From: an uncultured Lysobacterales bacterium
Lineage (GTDB): Bacteria > Pseudomonadota > Gammaproteobacteria > Xanthomonadales > Xanthomonadaceae
NCBI GenBank assembly: GCA_946886865.1
Contig: CAMPJI010000097.1
Coordinates: forward strand, 1 to 8,073
DNA length: 8,073 bases
Direction: 5' to 3'
Below the pieces are notes generated by a model, which made no database searches, had not been told where the DNA came from, and saw only the letters and a program-made list of their open reading frames with translations. The translations under genes were made by a program, and so were the position numbers. Each line of letters begins with the position of its first letter. Within the stretch, counting starts at the first letter, position 1. Positions 1 through 5,314 of the stretch are shown piece by piece.

Positions 1-96
1 CCCGGGCCCAGCGCCCCGGCTGCACCTCCGCCGCCGCCCGAGGCACCCGCCGCGCCGCCACCGCCCGCCCCGCCGTCTCCGGTGGGCCTGATCTGA
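1..96 (+). CDS. C-terminal end of a proline/alanine-rich protein (partial, 5' end outside window)
   Basis: Frame 1 is open from the left edge to a TGA at 94-96 and gives 31 residues, about half of them proline, ending in P-V-G-L-I. The composition resembles a low-complexity, probably disordered tail or linker, which is common at the ends of periplasmic or envelope proteins. Nothing catalytic can be seen and no function is assigned. The reading is supported by codon-like GC structure and by a hairpin 38 bases after the stop. A chance open frame in GC-rich DNA cannot be excluded. It would converge on hemP. Confidence 0.5.
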   Translation, partial: PGPSAPAAPPPPPEAPAAPPPPAPPSPVGLI

Positions 97-313
97 GATC
101 CCCTGCAGCAGCTGCGGTATTGCGAATCCCCACCTCACCCCCCGCACGTCGGGGGTGAGTGCGCATCGCGACGCCACCGACCCTCTTCCGTCGGCGGGTG
201 GGCAGGTGTCAGACGCCAGGTAAGGAGGGTGGGCGTCCTTGCCCGGCGCCGGAGGTCCGGCGGGATCCCTGAAGACATCGTTCCAGGCGCTGCACCCGCG
301 CGACGCAGGCCGG
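97..313. other. Intergenic region between convergent genes, with several GC hairpins
   Basis: These 217 bases lie between the stop at 96 (+) and the hemP stop at 314 (-). I see no convincing gene. Three inverted repeats are visible: 134-159 (listed separately), CCGAC/GTCGG at 177-181 and 190-194, and CGCCGG-AGGT-CCGGCG at 247-262. The last could form on hemP mRNA downstream of its stop. None is followed by a T-run on either strand, so termination here may depend on Rho. The sequence AAGGAGGG at 222-229 looks like a ribosome binding site, but the frame it serves is antisense to hemP. Confidence 0.6.
134..159. terminator. Strong inverted repeat downstream of the left-edge gene, possible terminator
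   Basis: CTCACCCCC (134-142) pairs perfectly with GGGGGTGAG (151-159), leaving an 8-base loop. This 9-bp, mostly G:C stem sits between two convergent genes, where a bidirectional terminator is expected. There is no U-tract on either side, so it is not a textbook intrinsic terminator and could instead protect a 3' end. Confidence 0.45.
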
Positions 314-523
314 TTATTTGGTAAGGATCAGTTTGTCGTTGCGCGTGTGGCGCAGGCGGTACGTCTCACCGCCGTGGCGGATGAGGATCTCGCGACTGCC
401 GCGCAGCAGCGCGCCGCTGTCGACCTGCCCGGGCATGGACGGCACTGCGGACAGGGACGGGACGCGCGACACGGGGCTGGCCGGGTGCCGGAGGACGAGG
501 GTCGGACGCAGGGACATGGGCAT
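314..523 (-). CDS. hemP: Hemin uptake protein HemP (HmuP-like), 69 aa
   Basis: HemP is a small soluble protein that in several proteobacteria is needed for heme uptake. It acts largely by promoting expression of the TonB-dependent heme receptor gene. The C-terminal half (about residues 36-69) carries the family signature: L-L-R-G, then I-x-H-x-G-E-x-Y-R-L-R-x-T-R, and the terminal K-L-I-L-T-K. The first 35 residues are variable and probably disordered. The ATG at 521-523 is used here. A second ATG two codons inside is equally possible, since neither has a clear ribosome binding site. The stop is TAA. The promoter lies under a Fur box, so the gene should be expressed when iron is low. No heme receptor or transporter gene lies beside it, so its target must be elsewhere in the genome. 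Confidence 0.93.
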   Translation of the reverse strand: MPMSLRPTLVLRHPASPVSRVPSLSAVPSMPGQVDSGALLRGSREILIRHGGETYRLRHTRNDKLILTK

Positions 524-546
524 GGCTCGGTCTGGACTCGCAGTTG

Positions 547-574
547 ATGATAATGATTCTCATTAGCTGCGCAA
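547..574 (-). promoter_or_regulatory. Putative sigma-70 promoter of hemP
   Basis: On the minus strand TTGCGC (574-569) and TATCAT (552-547) are separated by 16 bases. Transcription would begin near 540, giving a short leader of about 15-20 bases. The -10 and spacer coincide with the Fur box. The assignment rests on motif match and position only. Confidence 0.6.
549..567. promoter_or_regulatory. Fur box controlling hemP
   Basis: GATAATGATTCTCATTAGC matches the 19-bp Fur consensus GATAATGATAATCATTATC at 16 of 19 positions. Both outer arms (GATAATGAT and TCATTA) are intact. It is strikingly AT-rich against its surroundings and lies 26 bases upstream of the hemP ATG, on top of the predicted -10 box and spacer. 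Iron-loaded Fur bound here should block RNA polymerase. Confidence 0.9.
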
Positions 575-614
575 GTACTTCTGTTGCCGGGGTTCTCCGG
601 GCGCTCCCAGACAG

Positions 615-638
615 GTAGGCGCGGCTTCAGCCGCGATG
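615..638 (+). repeat. REP element, copy 1 (GTAG-headed hairpin)
   Basis: GTAG (615-618) is followed by the hairpin CGCGGCTTCAGCCGCG (620-635), in which CGCGGC pairs with GCCGCG around a TTCA tip, and then ATG. A GTAG tetranucleotide before an imperfect hairpin is the hallmark of REP sequences mobilised by RAYT (TnpA-REP) transposases. The same kind of repeat, built around CGGCTT-AGCCGCG, is scattered through intergenic regions of many Xanthomonadaceae. It matches the inverted copy at 728-751 at 22 of 24 positions. Confidence 0.8.
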
Positions 639-707
639 GCGTAAGCGCGGGCATGGGGGGGGGGTTCGGTGCGGCCACCCGGCAGGTCGCGCGCGCTGGC
701 GCTTCCG

Positions 708-722
708 CCCTAGTCACTAGGG
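708..722. repeat. 15-bp odd palindrome between the REP copies
   Basis: CCCTAGT-C-ACTAGGG is perfectly symmetric around C715. It lies five bases from REP copy 2. The CTAG core is usually rare in bacterial genomes, so two CTAGs in 15 bases is notable. It could be an extra hairpin of the REP unit, a protein-binding site, or chance. Confidence 0.5.
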
Positions 723-727
723 AAGAG

Positions 728-751
728 CATCGCGGCTAAAGCCGCGGCTAC
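728..751 (-). repeat. REP element, copy 2 (inverted)
   Basis: Read on the minus strand this is GTAG followed by CCGCGGCTTTAGCCGCG and ATG. It differs from copy 1 at two of 24 positions (G/C at position 5, C/T at position 14). The two copies point towards each other with 89 bases between them, the layout of a paired REP/BIME unit. Copy 2 starts 20 bases past the reductase stop and would fold at the 3' end of that mRNA, where such hairpins often stabilise transcripts or help end transcription. No RAYT gene is present in the window. Confidence 0.8.
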
Positions 752-771
752 GGGACGGCGTGGTGCGCCGC

Positions 772-1737
772 CTATTCCGCCGCTGCCTCGAGTCGCCGCC
801 AGTCGGCCTCGCCCAGCCGGTCGGCCCACTCCAGCGCGGACAGGTTCTGCAGCAGCTGCTCGGGCCGGCTGGCACCGAGGATCACCGATGAGACATGCGG
901 GTTGCGCAGGCACCAGGCGATGGCCAACGTCGCGGGTGGAGCGCCCCACTCCTTGGCCAGCGCGGTGAACGCCTGCGCACGCTCGAGCCGGCGCTCGCCG
1001 CTGCCGCCGAACACGATCCGCTGCAGCCAGCCCTCGCGGCCCAGGCGCGCGTCATCCGGCACGCCGTCGTTGTACTTGCCGGTGAGCAGGCCGGACGCCA
1101 GCGGCGAATAGGTGGTGGTGCCCAACCCGAGTTCGGCGTACAGCGGCGCGTATTCCAGTTCCACGCGCTCGCGGTGCAGCAGGTTGTACTGCGGCTGCTC
1201 CATGGTCGGCGCATGCAGGTGGTGCGTGCGGGCGACCTTGTGCGCCTCGCGGATCAGCGCGGCCGGCCACTCCGACGTGCCCCAGTACAGCACCTTGCCC
1301 TGCCGGATCAGCGCGTCCATCGCCCAGACCGTTTCGGCCACCGGCGTGTCGGGGTCGGGCCGGTGGCAGTAGTACAGGTCCAGGCAGTCCACGCGCAGCC
1401 GCTTCAGGGCGGCGTGGCAGGCATCTGTCACGTGCTTGCGCGAGAGCCCCTTCTGGGTGGGCCGCGGGTCACTGGCCGATCCGAACATCACCTTGCTGGA
1501 CACGCAGAACCCATCGCGCGGCAGGCGCAGGTCGGCGATGACGTCGCCCATCACGCGTTCGGCCTCGCCGTTGGCATAGCCCTCGGCGTTGTCGAAGAAG
1601 TTGATGCCGTGGTCCCAGGCGGTGGCGACCAGCTCGCGCGCCGTCGAGCGCCCGATCTGCGAACCGAACGTGACCCAGGCGCCGAACGACAGCGCGGAGA
1701 GGTGCAGGCCGGAGCCCCCGAGGCGGCGGTACTGCAT
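772..1737 (-). CDS. Aldo-keto reductase, AKR6 / Kv-beta-like group, 321 aa
   Basis: This is a predicted cytoplasmic NADPH-dependent oxidoreductase with a (beta/alpha)8 barrel, reducing aldehydes or ketones. The full catalytic tetrad is present: D49 and Y54 in F-F-D-N-A-E-G-Y, K82 in S-S-K-V, and H125 in C-H-R-P-D. Several stretches follow the potassium-channel beta subunit branch closely: W-V-T-F-G near residue 21, G-L-S-R-K-H at 97-102, R-P-D-P-D-T-P from 126, Y-W-G-T-S, S-P-L-A-x-G, and A-I-A-W-C-L-R-N near the C-terminus. Kv-beta has Asn where this protein has catalytic His125. Length is full for the family. The ATG has AGGAG (1749-1745) seven bases upstream. The stop is TAG. The natural substrate cannot be read from the sequence, and it is transcribed alone, away from the Mn2+ exporter. 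Confidence 0.93.
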   Translation of the reverse strand: MQYRRLGGSGLHLSALSFGAWVTFGSQIGRSTARELVATAWDHGINFFDNAEGYANGEAERVMGDVIADLRLPRDGFCVSSKVMFGSASDPRPTQKGLSRKHVTDACHAALKRLRVDCLDLYYCHRPDPDTPVAETVWAMDALIRQGKVLYWGTSEWPAALIREAHKVARTHHLHAPTMEQPQYNLLHRERVELEYAPLYAELGLGTTTYSPLASGLLTGKYNDGVPDDARLGREGWLQRIVFGGSGERRLERAQAFTALAKEWGAPPATLAIAWCLRNPHVSSVILGASRPEQLLQNLSALEWADRLGEADWRRLEAAAE

Positions 1738-1766
1738 GGTCGGACTCCTGGGTGACGTTGCGCGGG

Positions 1767-1772
1767 AGTGTA
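1767..1772 (-). promoter_or_regulatory. Putative -10 box of the aldo-keto reductase gene
   Basis: TACACT on the minus strand lies 29 bases upstream of the reductase ATG and would start transcription near 1760. No good -35 is visible at the right distance. It sits back to back with the rightward promoter of the riboswitch, so the two promoters share a region of about 70 bases. Confidence 0.35.
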
Positions 1773-1780
1773 GCGAGGCG

Positions 1781-1809
1781 CTGCACCGGCGTGCCCGCGC
1801 CGCTACAAT
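1781..1809 (+). promoter_or_regulatory. Putative promoter of the manganese riboswitch and exporter gene
   Basis: TACAAT at 1804-1809 is a good -10 box. A poor -35 (CTGCAC, 1781-1786) lies 17 bases upstream. Transcription would start near 1816, just before the first conserved riboswitch bases, which is where it is expected. Confidence 0.55.
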
Positions 1810-1815
1810 GCGCGC

Positions 1816-2056
1816 ACTCTTCCTCCGGGGAGTAGCCCACCCGCGTCATCGGTACTCCGGTCCCGCGGGTCCGCGCGTCAACACACTTGGCCGGCCGGCC
1901 ATGGCGCGCGAGCGGAATGCCCAGCCCCCGTGGCCGGGCATCCGCCGGGCAAGACCGAAGGCAGGCGTTGCGCGATCAAACTGGCGAAAGCCGGGGCCGG
2001 GCCGTGCGACGTCGGCCTTCGCGTGCAACGCGACTGCCTGGCCCCCGGAGCTCCTT
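1816..2056 (+). ncRNA. yybP-ykoY manganese riboswitch and expression platform
   Basis: The leader has the yybP-ykoY landmarks: GGGGAGTAG at 1827-1835, GTCAACACACTTGG at 1877-1890 and GCAAGACC at 1949-1956. A P1-like helix pairs 1822-1828 with 1955-1961 (one C-A mismatch). A P2-like stem pairs ACCCGCG (1839-1845) with CGCGGGT (1864-1870). Another stem pairs ATGCCC (1917-1922) with GGGCAT (1936-1941). Downstream, 1991-2001 can pair with 2037-2048 (one bulged C, one G-U), covering the first two bases of the GGAG ribosome binding site (2047-2050). A competing helix pairs 1960-1971 with 2025-2038. The two helices cross and exclude each other, so translational control is likely. Members of this class bind Mn2+ and switch on Mn2+ exporters, which fits the gene that follows. 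Helix boundaries were drawn by hand. Confidence 0.88.
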
Positions 2057-2686
2057 ATGCATTCTCTTCCTGTCGGTACCGGCGCGCTCGAAGCCGCCTT
2101 TTTCGCCCCGCTTGAATCGTGGCCGTTCGCCGCGGCCCTGGTCTCCACCGGCGTGGTTGCGCTGGCGGAGATCGGCGACAAGACCCAGCTGCTGGCCCTG
2201 ATGCTGGCCGCGCGGTTCCGGCGGCCCGGGGCCATCGTGGCCGGGATCCTCGTCGCCACCCTGCTCAACCATGCACTGGCGGCATGGCTGGGGGCGTGGG
2301 TGGCAGCCTGGCTGCGGCCCGAGGTGCTGAAATGGCTGGTGGCGGGCAGTTTCGCTGCCGTGGCGCTGTGGTCGCTCAAGCCGGACACGCTCGACGAGGC
2401 GGACAGCGTCCCGGCGCGCAGCGCATTCGTCGCCACGCTTGTTGCCTTCTTCCTGGCCGAGATCGGCGACAAGACACAGGTCGCCACGGTCCTGCTGGCG
2501 ACCCGCTACGAGCCGCTGTGGGAGGTGGTGTTCGGCACGACGGTGGGGATGCTGCTGGCCAATGTCCCCGTGGTCCTGCTGGGCGCGCGGTTTGCCCGGC
2601 GCCTGCCGCTCAAGGCCGCGCGCCGGGTGGCGGCAGCGGTGTTCCTGGCCCTGGCGGTGTGGGTGGCATTCAACGGCGCCGGCTGA
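2057..2686 (+). CDS. TMEM165/GDT1 family (UPF0016) Mn2+ exporter, 209 aa
   Basis: This inner-membrane cation transporter is built from two similar halves of three helices each. Each half opens with the family signature E-x-G-D-K-T-Q, at residues 38-44 and 135-141, whose acidic residues form the ion site. The halves are joined by a short charged loop (about residues 108-121, K-P-D-T-L-D-E-A-D). The length is typical of bacterial members. Characterised bacterial relatives (MneA of Vibrio, Mnx of cyanobacteria) move Mn2+ out of the cytosol, and yeast Gdt1 also handles Ca2+. The manganese riboswitch directly upstream strongly favours Mn2+. The ATG at 2057 is chosen because GGAG at 2047-2050 sits six bases before it and the riboswitch occupies everything upstream, although the frame stays open further left. 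A GC hairpin overlaps the stop codon. Confidence 0.93.
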   Translation: MHSLPVGTGALEAAFFAPLESWPFAAALVSTGVVALAEIGDKTQLLALMLAARFRRPGAIVAGILVATLLNHALAAWLGAWVAAWLRPEVLKWLVAGSFAAVALWSLKPDTLDEADSVPARSAFVATLVAFFLAEIGDKTQVATVLLATRYEPLWEVVFGTTVGMLLANVPVVLLGARFARRLPLKAARRVAAAVFLALAVWVAFNGAG

Positions 2687-2700
2687 CCCGGACCGGCGCC
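2675..2700. terminator. GC hairpin across the exporter stop codon, possible terminator
   Basis: GGCGCCGG (2675-2682) and CCGGCGCC (2693-2700) are perfect 8-bp inverted repeats with a 10-base loop containing the TGA stop. There is no T-run after it, so termination would be partial or Rho-dependent. It may protect the exporter mRNA or reduce expression of the GGDEF gene that begins 46 bases later. Confidence 0.4.
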
Positions 2701-2745
2701 CACGTGGCTGCGCTACTCTCTGCGCGGTCAGGCGGGAGGGGGCGG

Positions 2746-3891
2746 ATGCTCGGCGAGAGGCAGGCACACCGGCGCACGCCGGGCGAGGTCGTGGCGGCGC
2801 TGCTGGCGCGGCCCGACGAGATCATGCTGGAGGTCGGCGCCGGCGGCGAGCTGCTGGTGGCACGGCTGCGCGCGGTGATCGCCGCCCTGCTGCTGTTGCT
2901 GCCGCTGGCCAACGCACTGGGCGGGGGCTCGATCGACGAAACCCTGATCGGCCTGGCGGGCGCCGTGTTCGTCAATGTCTTCGCACAAACCTGGCTGGTG
3001 CTGGCACGCCGGCGTCGCCGCTTCCTGTGGCTGCCGTTCGCGACTGCCGCGTTCGATGTCACCGCCACCAGTCTGATCCTGCTGATCCTGGCCCAGCACC
3101 ACCTGCCCGCCGGGTTGAACAGCGTGGTGGTGTGGTGCGGCTACGTGCTGGCGATCCTGCTGACGGCGCTGCGCAACGACGGCCGCACCACGCTGTTTGC
3201 CGGCGCCCTGGCGCTGGTGCAGTACGGCGCGATTATCGTCGTGCTGCTGGGCGTGGATTCGCCCGAACGCCTGATCTCCAGCGACTACGGCACGCCGACC
3301 GTCGGCAACCAGGTCCAACGCCTCATCCTTCTGGCGATCGTCACCGTCATCACCGCGATGGTTGTGTACCGGCTGCAGCGGCTGGTCGAAATGTCCGGCA
3401 CCGACGGGCTCACCGGGCTGCCCAACCGCACGTGGCTGTTGCACCGGATGCCGCACCTGGTCGACGCGGTCGAGCTGGAAGGCGGCAGCCTGACCCTGGC
3501 CCTGCTCAACATGGACCACTTCCGCCGGATCAACGACGACATCGGCCACCGCGCCGGCGACCGTGCGTTGCGGCACGTGGTCGGCACCATCGCGTCCATC
3601 ACCGACGAACGCGAGTGGCTGGTGCGGCTGCGCGGCGAGGAGTTCGTGCTGGTGCTGCGAAAGCCGGTGGGCACCGCTTGGGAGCGGGTCGATGCCCTGC
3701 GCCGGCTGGTGTCGGCCGCCCCGTTCGAGCCCGAGCGCGGCGCCGACCCGGTGCACCTGACGTTCAGCGCCGGGATCGTCGGCTACCCCAACGACGGCCA
3801 CGACCTGTCCACCCTGCTGCGCAACGCCGACCGGCGCCTGCAGATCGCCAAGCGCGAGGGACGCGACCGCGTGGTCGCGCGGGAAACCTGA
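2746..3891 (+). CDS. Membrane GGDEF-domain protein with a degenerate active site (RGEEF), 381 aa
   Basis: After a soluble stretch of about 40 residues come six hydrophobic segments (about 43-58, 67-87, 96-116, 125-142, 148-170, 192-208), then a cytoplasmic GGDEF domain (about 215-381). GGDEF domains make cyclic di-GMP from two GTP. The domain start, D-G-L-T-G-L-P-N-R, is at 220-228, and F-x-x-I-N-D-D-x-G-H-x-x-G-D is intact. Two catalytic positions deviate: the metal-binding Asp of D-x-D-x-F is Asn255 (L-N-M-D-H-F), and the signature is R296-G-E-E-F, where GGDEF or GGEEF is expected. The inhibitory RxxD site five residues before the signature is absent. It may be inactive, weak, or a GTP or c-di-GMP sensor. 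The ATG follows GGGAGGGGG (2734-2742). It lies 59 bases after the Mn2+ exporter and could be co-transcribed with it. Confidence 0.9.
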   Translation: MLGERQAHRRTPGEVVAALLARPDEIMLEVGAGGELLVARLRAVIAALLLLLPLANALGGGSIDETLIGLAGAVFVNVFAQTWLVLARRRRRFLWLPFATAAFDVTATSLILLILAQHHLPAGLNSVVVWCGYVLAILLTALRNDGRTTLFAGALALVQYGAIIVVLLGVDSPERLISSDYGTPTVGNQVQRLILLAIVTVITAMVVYRLQRLVEMSGTDGLTGLPNRTWLLHRMPHLVDAVELEGGSLTLALLNMDHFRRINDDIGHRAGDRALRHVVGTIASITDEREWLVRLRGEEFVLVLRKPVGTAWERVDALRRLVSAAPFEPERGADPVHLTFSAGIVGYPNDGHDLSTLLRNADRRLQIAKREGRDRVVARET

Positions 3892-3914
3892 ATGCGGGAC
3901 CGGGCCCGTCGCGC

Positions 3915-3943
3915 TTGCTGCGCGGCGGCGGCGGCACTAGGCT
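3915..3943 (+). promoter_or_regulatory. Putative promoter of the nucleoside salvage operon
   Basis: TTGCTG (3915-3920) and TAGGCT (3938-3943) are 17 bases apart, in the 117-base gap between the GGDEF and transporter genes. An alternative -10 is the AT-rich GATATTTT at 3949-3956. Weak motif evidence only. Confidence 0.35.
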
Positions 3944-3978
3944 GCGCCGATATTTTGCGGGCCCACACCTGATTTTCC

Positions 3979-3991
3979 GGCCGCTGCGGCC
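3979..3991. repeat. GC palindrome just before the transporter ribosome binding site
   Basis: GGCCG-CTG-CGGCC forms a perfect 5-bp stem with a 3-base loop and ends two bases before the GAGGGG ribosome binding site (3994-3999). It could restrain translation start or be an operator, but a short palindrome in GC-rich DNA can be chance. Confidence 0.35.
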
Positions 3992-4008
3992 TCGAGGGGA
4001 CTAACGAC

Positions 4009-5304
4009 GTGGAAGTGATCACCCGGATGGCCTTCGGCCTGTTCGGCCTGGCCGTGCTGATCGGGCTTGCCTGGCTGTTTTCCAACAACCGCCGTGGCGT
4101 CGACTGGAAGCTGGTCGGCATCGGCCTGGCGCTGCAGCTGGTGATCGCCGCGTTCGTACTGCTGACCCCCTGGGGCGCCAGCGTGTTCGATGCGCTGTCG
4201 AGCGGCTTCGTGAAACTCCTGGGCTTCACCACGGAAGGCGCGAGGTTCATCTTCGGCGACTTCACCGACCCGGCGAAATTCGGCTTCGTGTTCGCCTTCC
4301 AGGTGCTGCCGACGATCATCTTCTTCGCCAGCTTCATGAGCGTGCTCTACCACCTGGGCGTCATGCAGAAGATCGTCCAGGGCATGGCGTGGGTGATCAC
4401 CAAGGTGATGCGCGTGTCCGGCGCGGAGACCCTGAGCGTGTGCGCCAACGCCTTCATCGGCCAGACCGAGTCGCCGCTGGTCGTGCGGCCGTACATCGCC
4501 AAGATGACCGAGTCCGAGCTGCTGACGTTGATGGTCGGCGGCATGGCCACCATTGCCGGCGGCGTGCTGGGCGCGTACGTGATGCTGCTGGGTGGCGGCG
4601 ATCCGGCGCAGCAGGCGTTCTATGCCAAGCACCTGATCACCGCCAGCATCATGGCCGCGCCGGCGACGCTGGTGATCGCCAAGATCCTGGTGCCCGAAAC
4701 GCGCGAGCCGCTGACGCTGGGCACGGTGCGCATGGACGTGGAGAAGACCACCACCAATGTCATCGACGCGGCCGCGGCCGGTGCTGGCGACGGCCTCAAG
4801 CTGGCGCTCAACGTCGGCGCGATGCTGCTGGCCTTCATCGCTCTGATCGCGCTGCTGAACGCGCCGCTGGTGTGGCTGGGCGAGGTGACCGGCCTGGAAG
4901 CCGCACTGGGCCGGCCAACCGACCTGTCGTCGCTGCTGGGCTACCTGCTGTCGCCTTTGGCGTGGGCGATCGGTGTTCCGTGGCAGGACGCCAACACCGT
5001 GGGTGGCCTGATCGGCACCAAGGTCGTGCTCAACGAGTTCGTCGCCTACGTGCAGCTGGGCGAGATCCTGCGCGGCGGCGTGGAGGGCGTCACCCTCACC
5101 GACCAGGGCCGGCTGATCGCCACCTACGCCCTGTGCGGCTTCGCCAACTTCAGCTCGATCGCCATCCAGATCGGCGGTATCGGCGGACTGGCCCCGGAGC
5201 GCCGCGCCGACCTGGCGCGCTTCGGCCTGCGCGCGGTGCTGGGCGGCTCCATCGCCACGCTGATGACCGCCACGATCGCCGGCGTGCTCAGCCACTACGC
5301 CTGA
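4009..5304 (+). CDS. Concentrative nucleoside transporter (CNT/NupC-type), 431 aa
   Basis: This inner-membrane symporter imports nucleosides using a cation gradient. It has the usual CNT layout: hydrophobic N-terminal helices (about 7-24 and 35-53), a gating segment, then two helical hairpins with the binding site. Key motifs are N147-A-F-I-G-Q-T-E154-S-P (nucleobase binding), G-G-M-A-T-I-A-G-G from 177, N342-E343-F (ribose binding), and C376-G-F-A-N380-F-S-S383. Thr181 stands where I recall the Na+-coupled Vibrio transporter having Ser183, and Asn147 where it has Asn149. Na+ coupling is therefore plausible but undecided. The start is GTG, with GAGGGG (3994-3999) nine bases upstream. The ribokinase gene begins 10 bases after the stop, so the two genes are probably one operon. 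Substrate range (purine versus pyrimidine) cannot be told. Confidence 0.94.
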   Translation: MEVITRMAFGLFGLAVLIGLAWLFSNNRRGVDWKLVGIGLALQLVIAAFVLLTPWGASVFDALSSGFVKLLGFTTEGARFIFGDFTDPAKFGFVFAFQVLPTIIFFASFMSVLYHLGVMQKIVQGMAWVITKVMRVSGAETLSVCANAFIGQTESPLVVRPYIAKMTESELLTLMVGGMATIAGGVLGAYVMLLGGGDPAQQAFYAKHLITASIMAAPATLVIAKILVPETREPLTLGTVRMDVEKTTTNVIDAAAAGAGDGLKLALNVGAMLLAFIALIALLNAPLVWLGEVTGLEAALGRPTDLSSLLGYLLSPLAWAIGVPWQDANTVGGLIGTKVVLNEFVAYVQLGEILRGGVEGVTLTDQGRLIATYALCGFANFSSIAIQIGGIGGLAPERRADLARFGLRAVLGGSIATLMTATIAGVLSHYA

Positions 5305-5314
5305 GGCCGGCACG

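Larger units (their letters stand above)
568..771. other. Intergenic region carrying a REP pair
   Basis: These 204 bases lie between the hemP promoter and the stop of the aldo-keto reductase. No gene is visible. The stretch holds the two inverted REP hairpins, a run of ten G (655-664) and a perfect odd palindrome (708-722). Both flanking genes are on the minus strand, so the REP pair is 3' of the reductase gene and 5' of hemP. Confidence 0.7.

Noticed and set aside
195..310. Short minus-strand frame downstream of hemP (about 28 codons from a GTG)
   Set aside because: Very short, no ribosome binding site, no recognisable sequence.
239..547. Plus-strand frame starting at TTG 239 with AAGGAGGG nine bases upstream
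   Set aside because: It is antisense to hemP through most of its length and has shadow-like composition. The purine-rich site is probably coincidence.
1589..2056. N-terminal extension of the Mn2+ exporter to a start at 1589
   Set aside because: The extension overlaps the reductase gene and the whole riboswitch, and family members start near the ATG at 2057.
2119..2745. N-terminal extension of the GGDEF protein back to 2119
   Set aside because: It runs out of frame through the exporter gene. The ATG at 2746 has a strong ribosome binding site and gives a sensible N-terminus.
2439..4004. A 521-codon open frame on the plus strand over the GGDEF gene
   Set aside because: Out-of-frame shadow of the exporter and GGDEF genes, rich in R, A, P and G. 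The GGDEF domain is in another frame.
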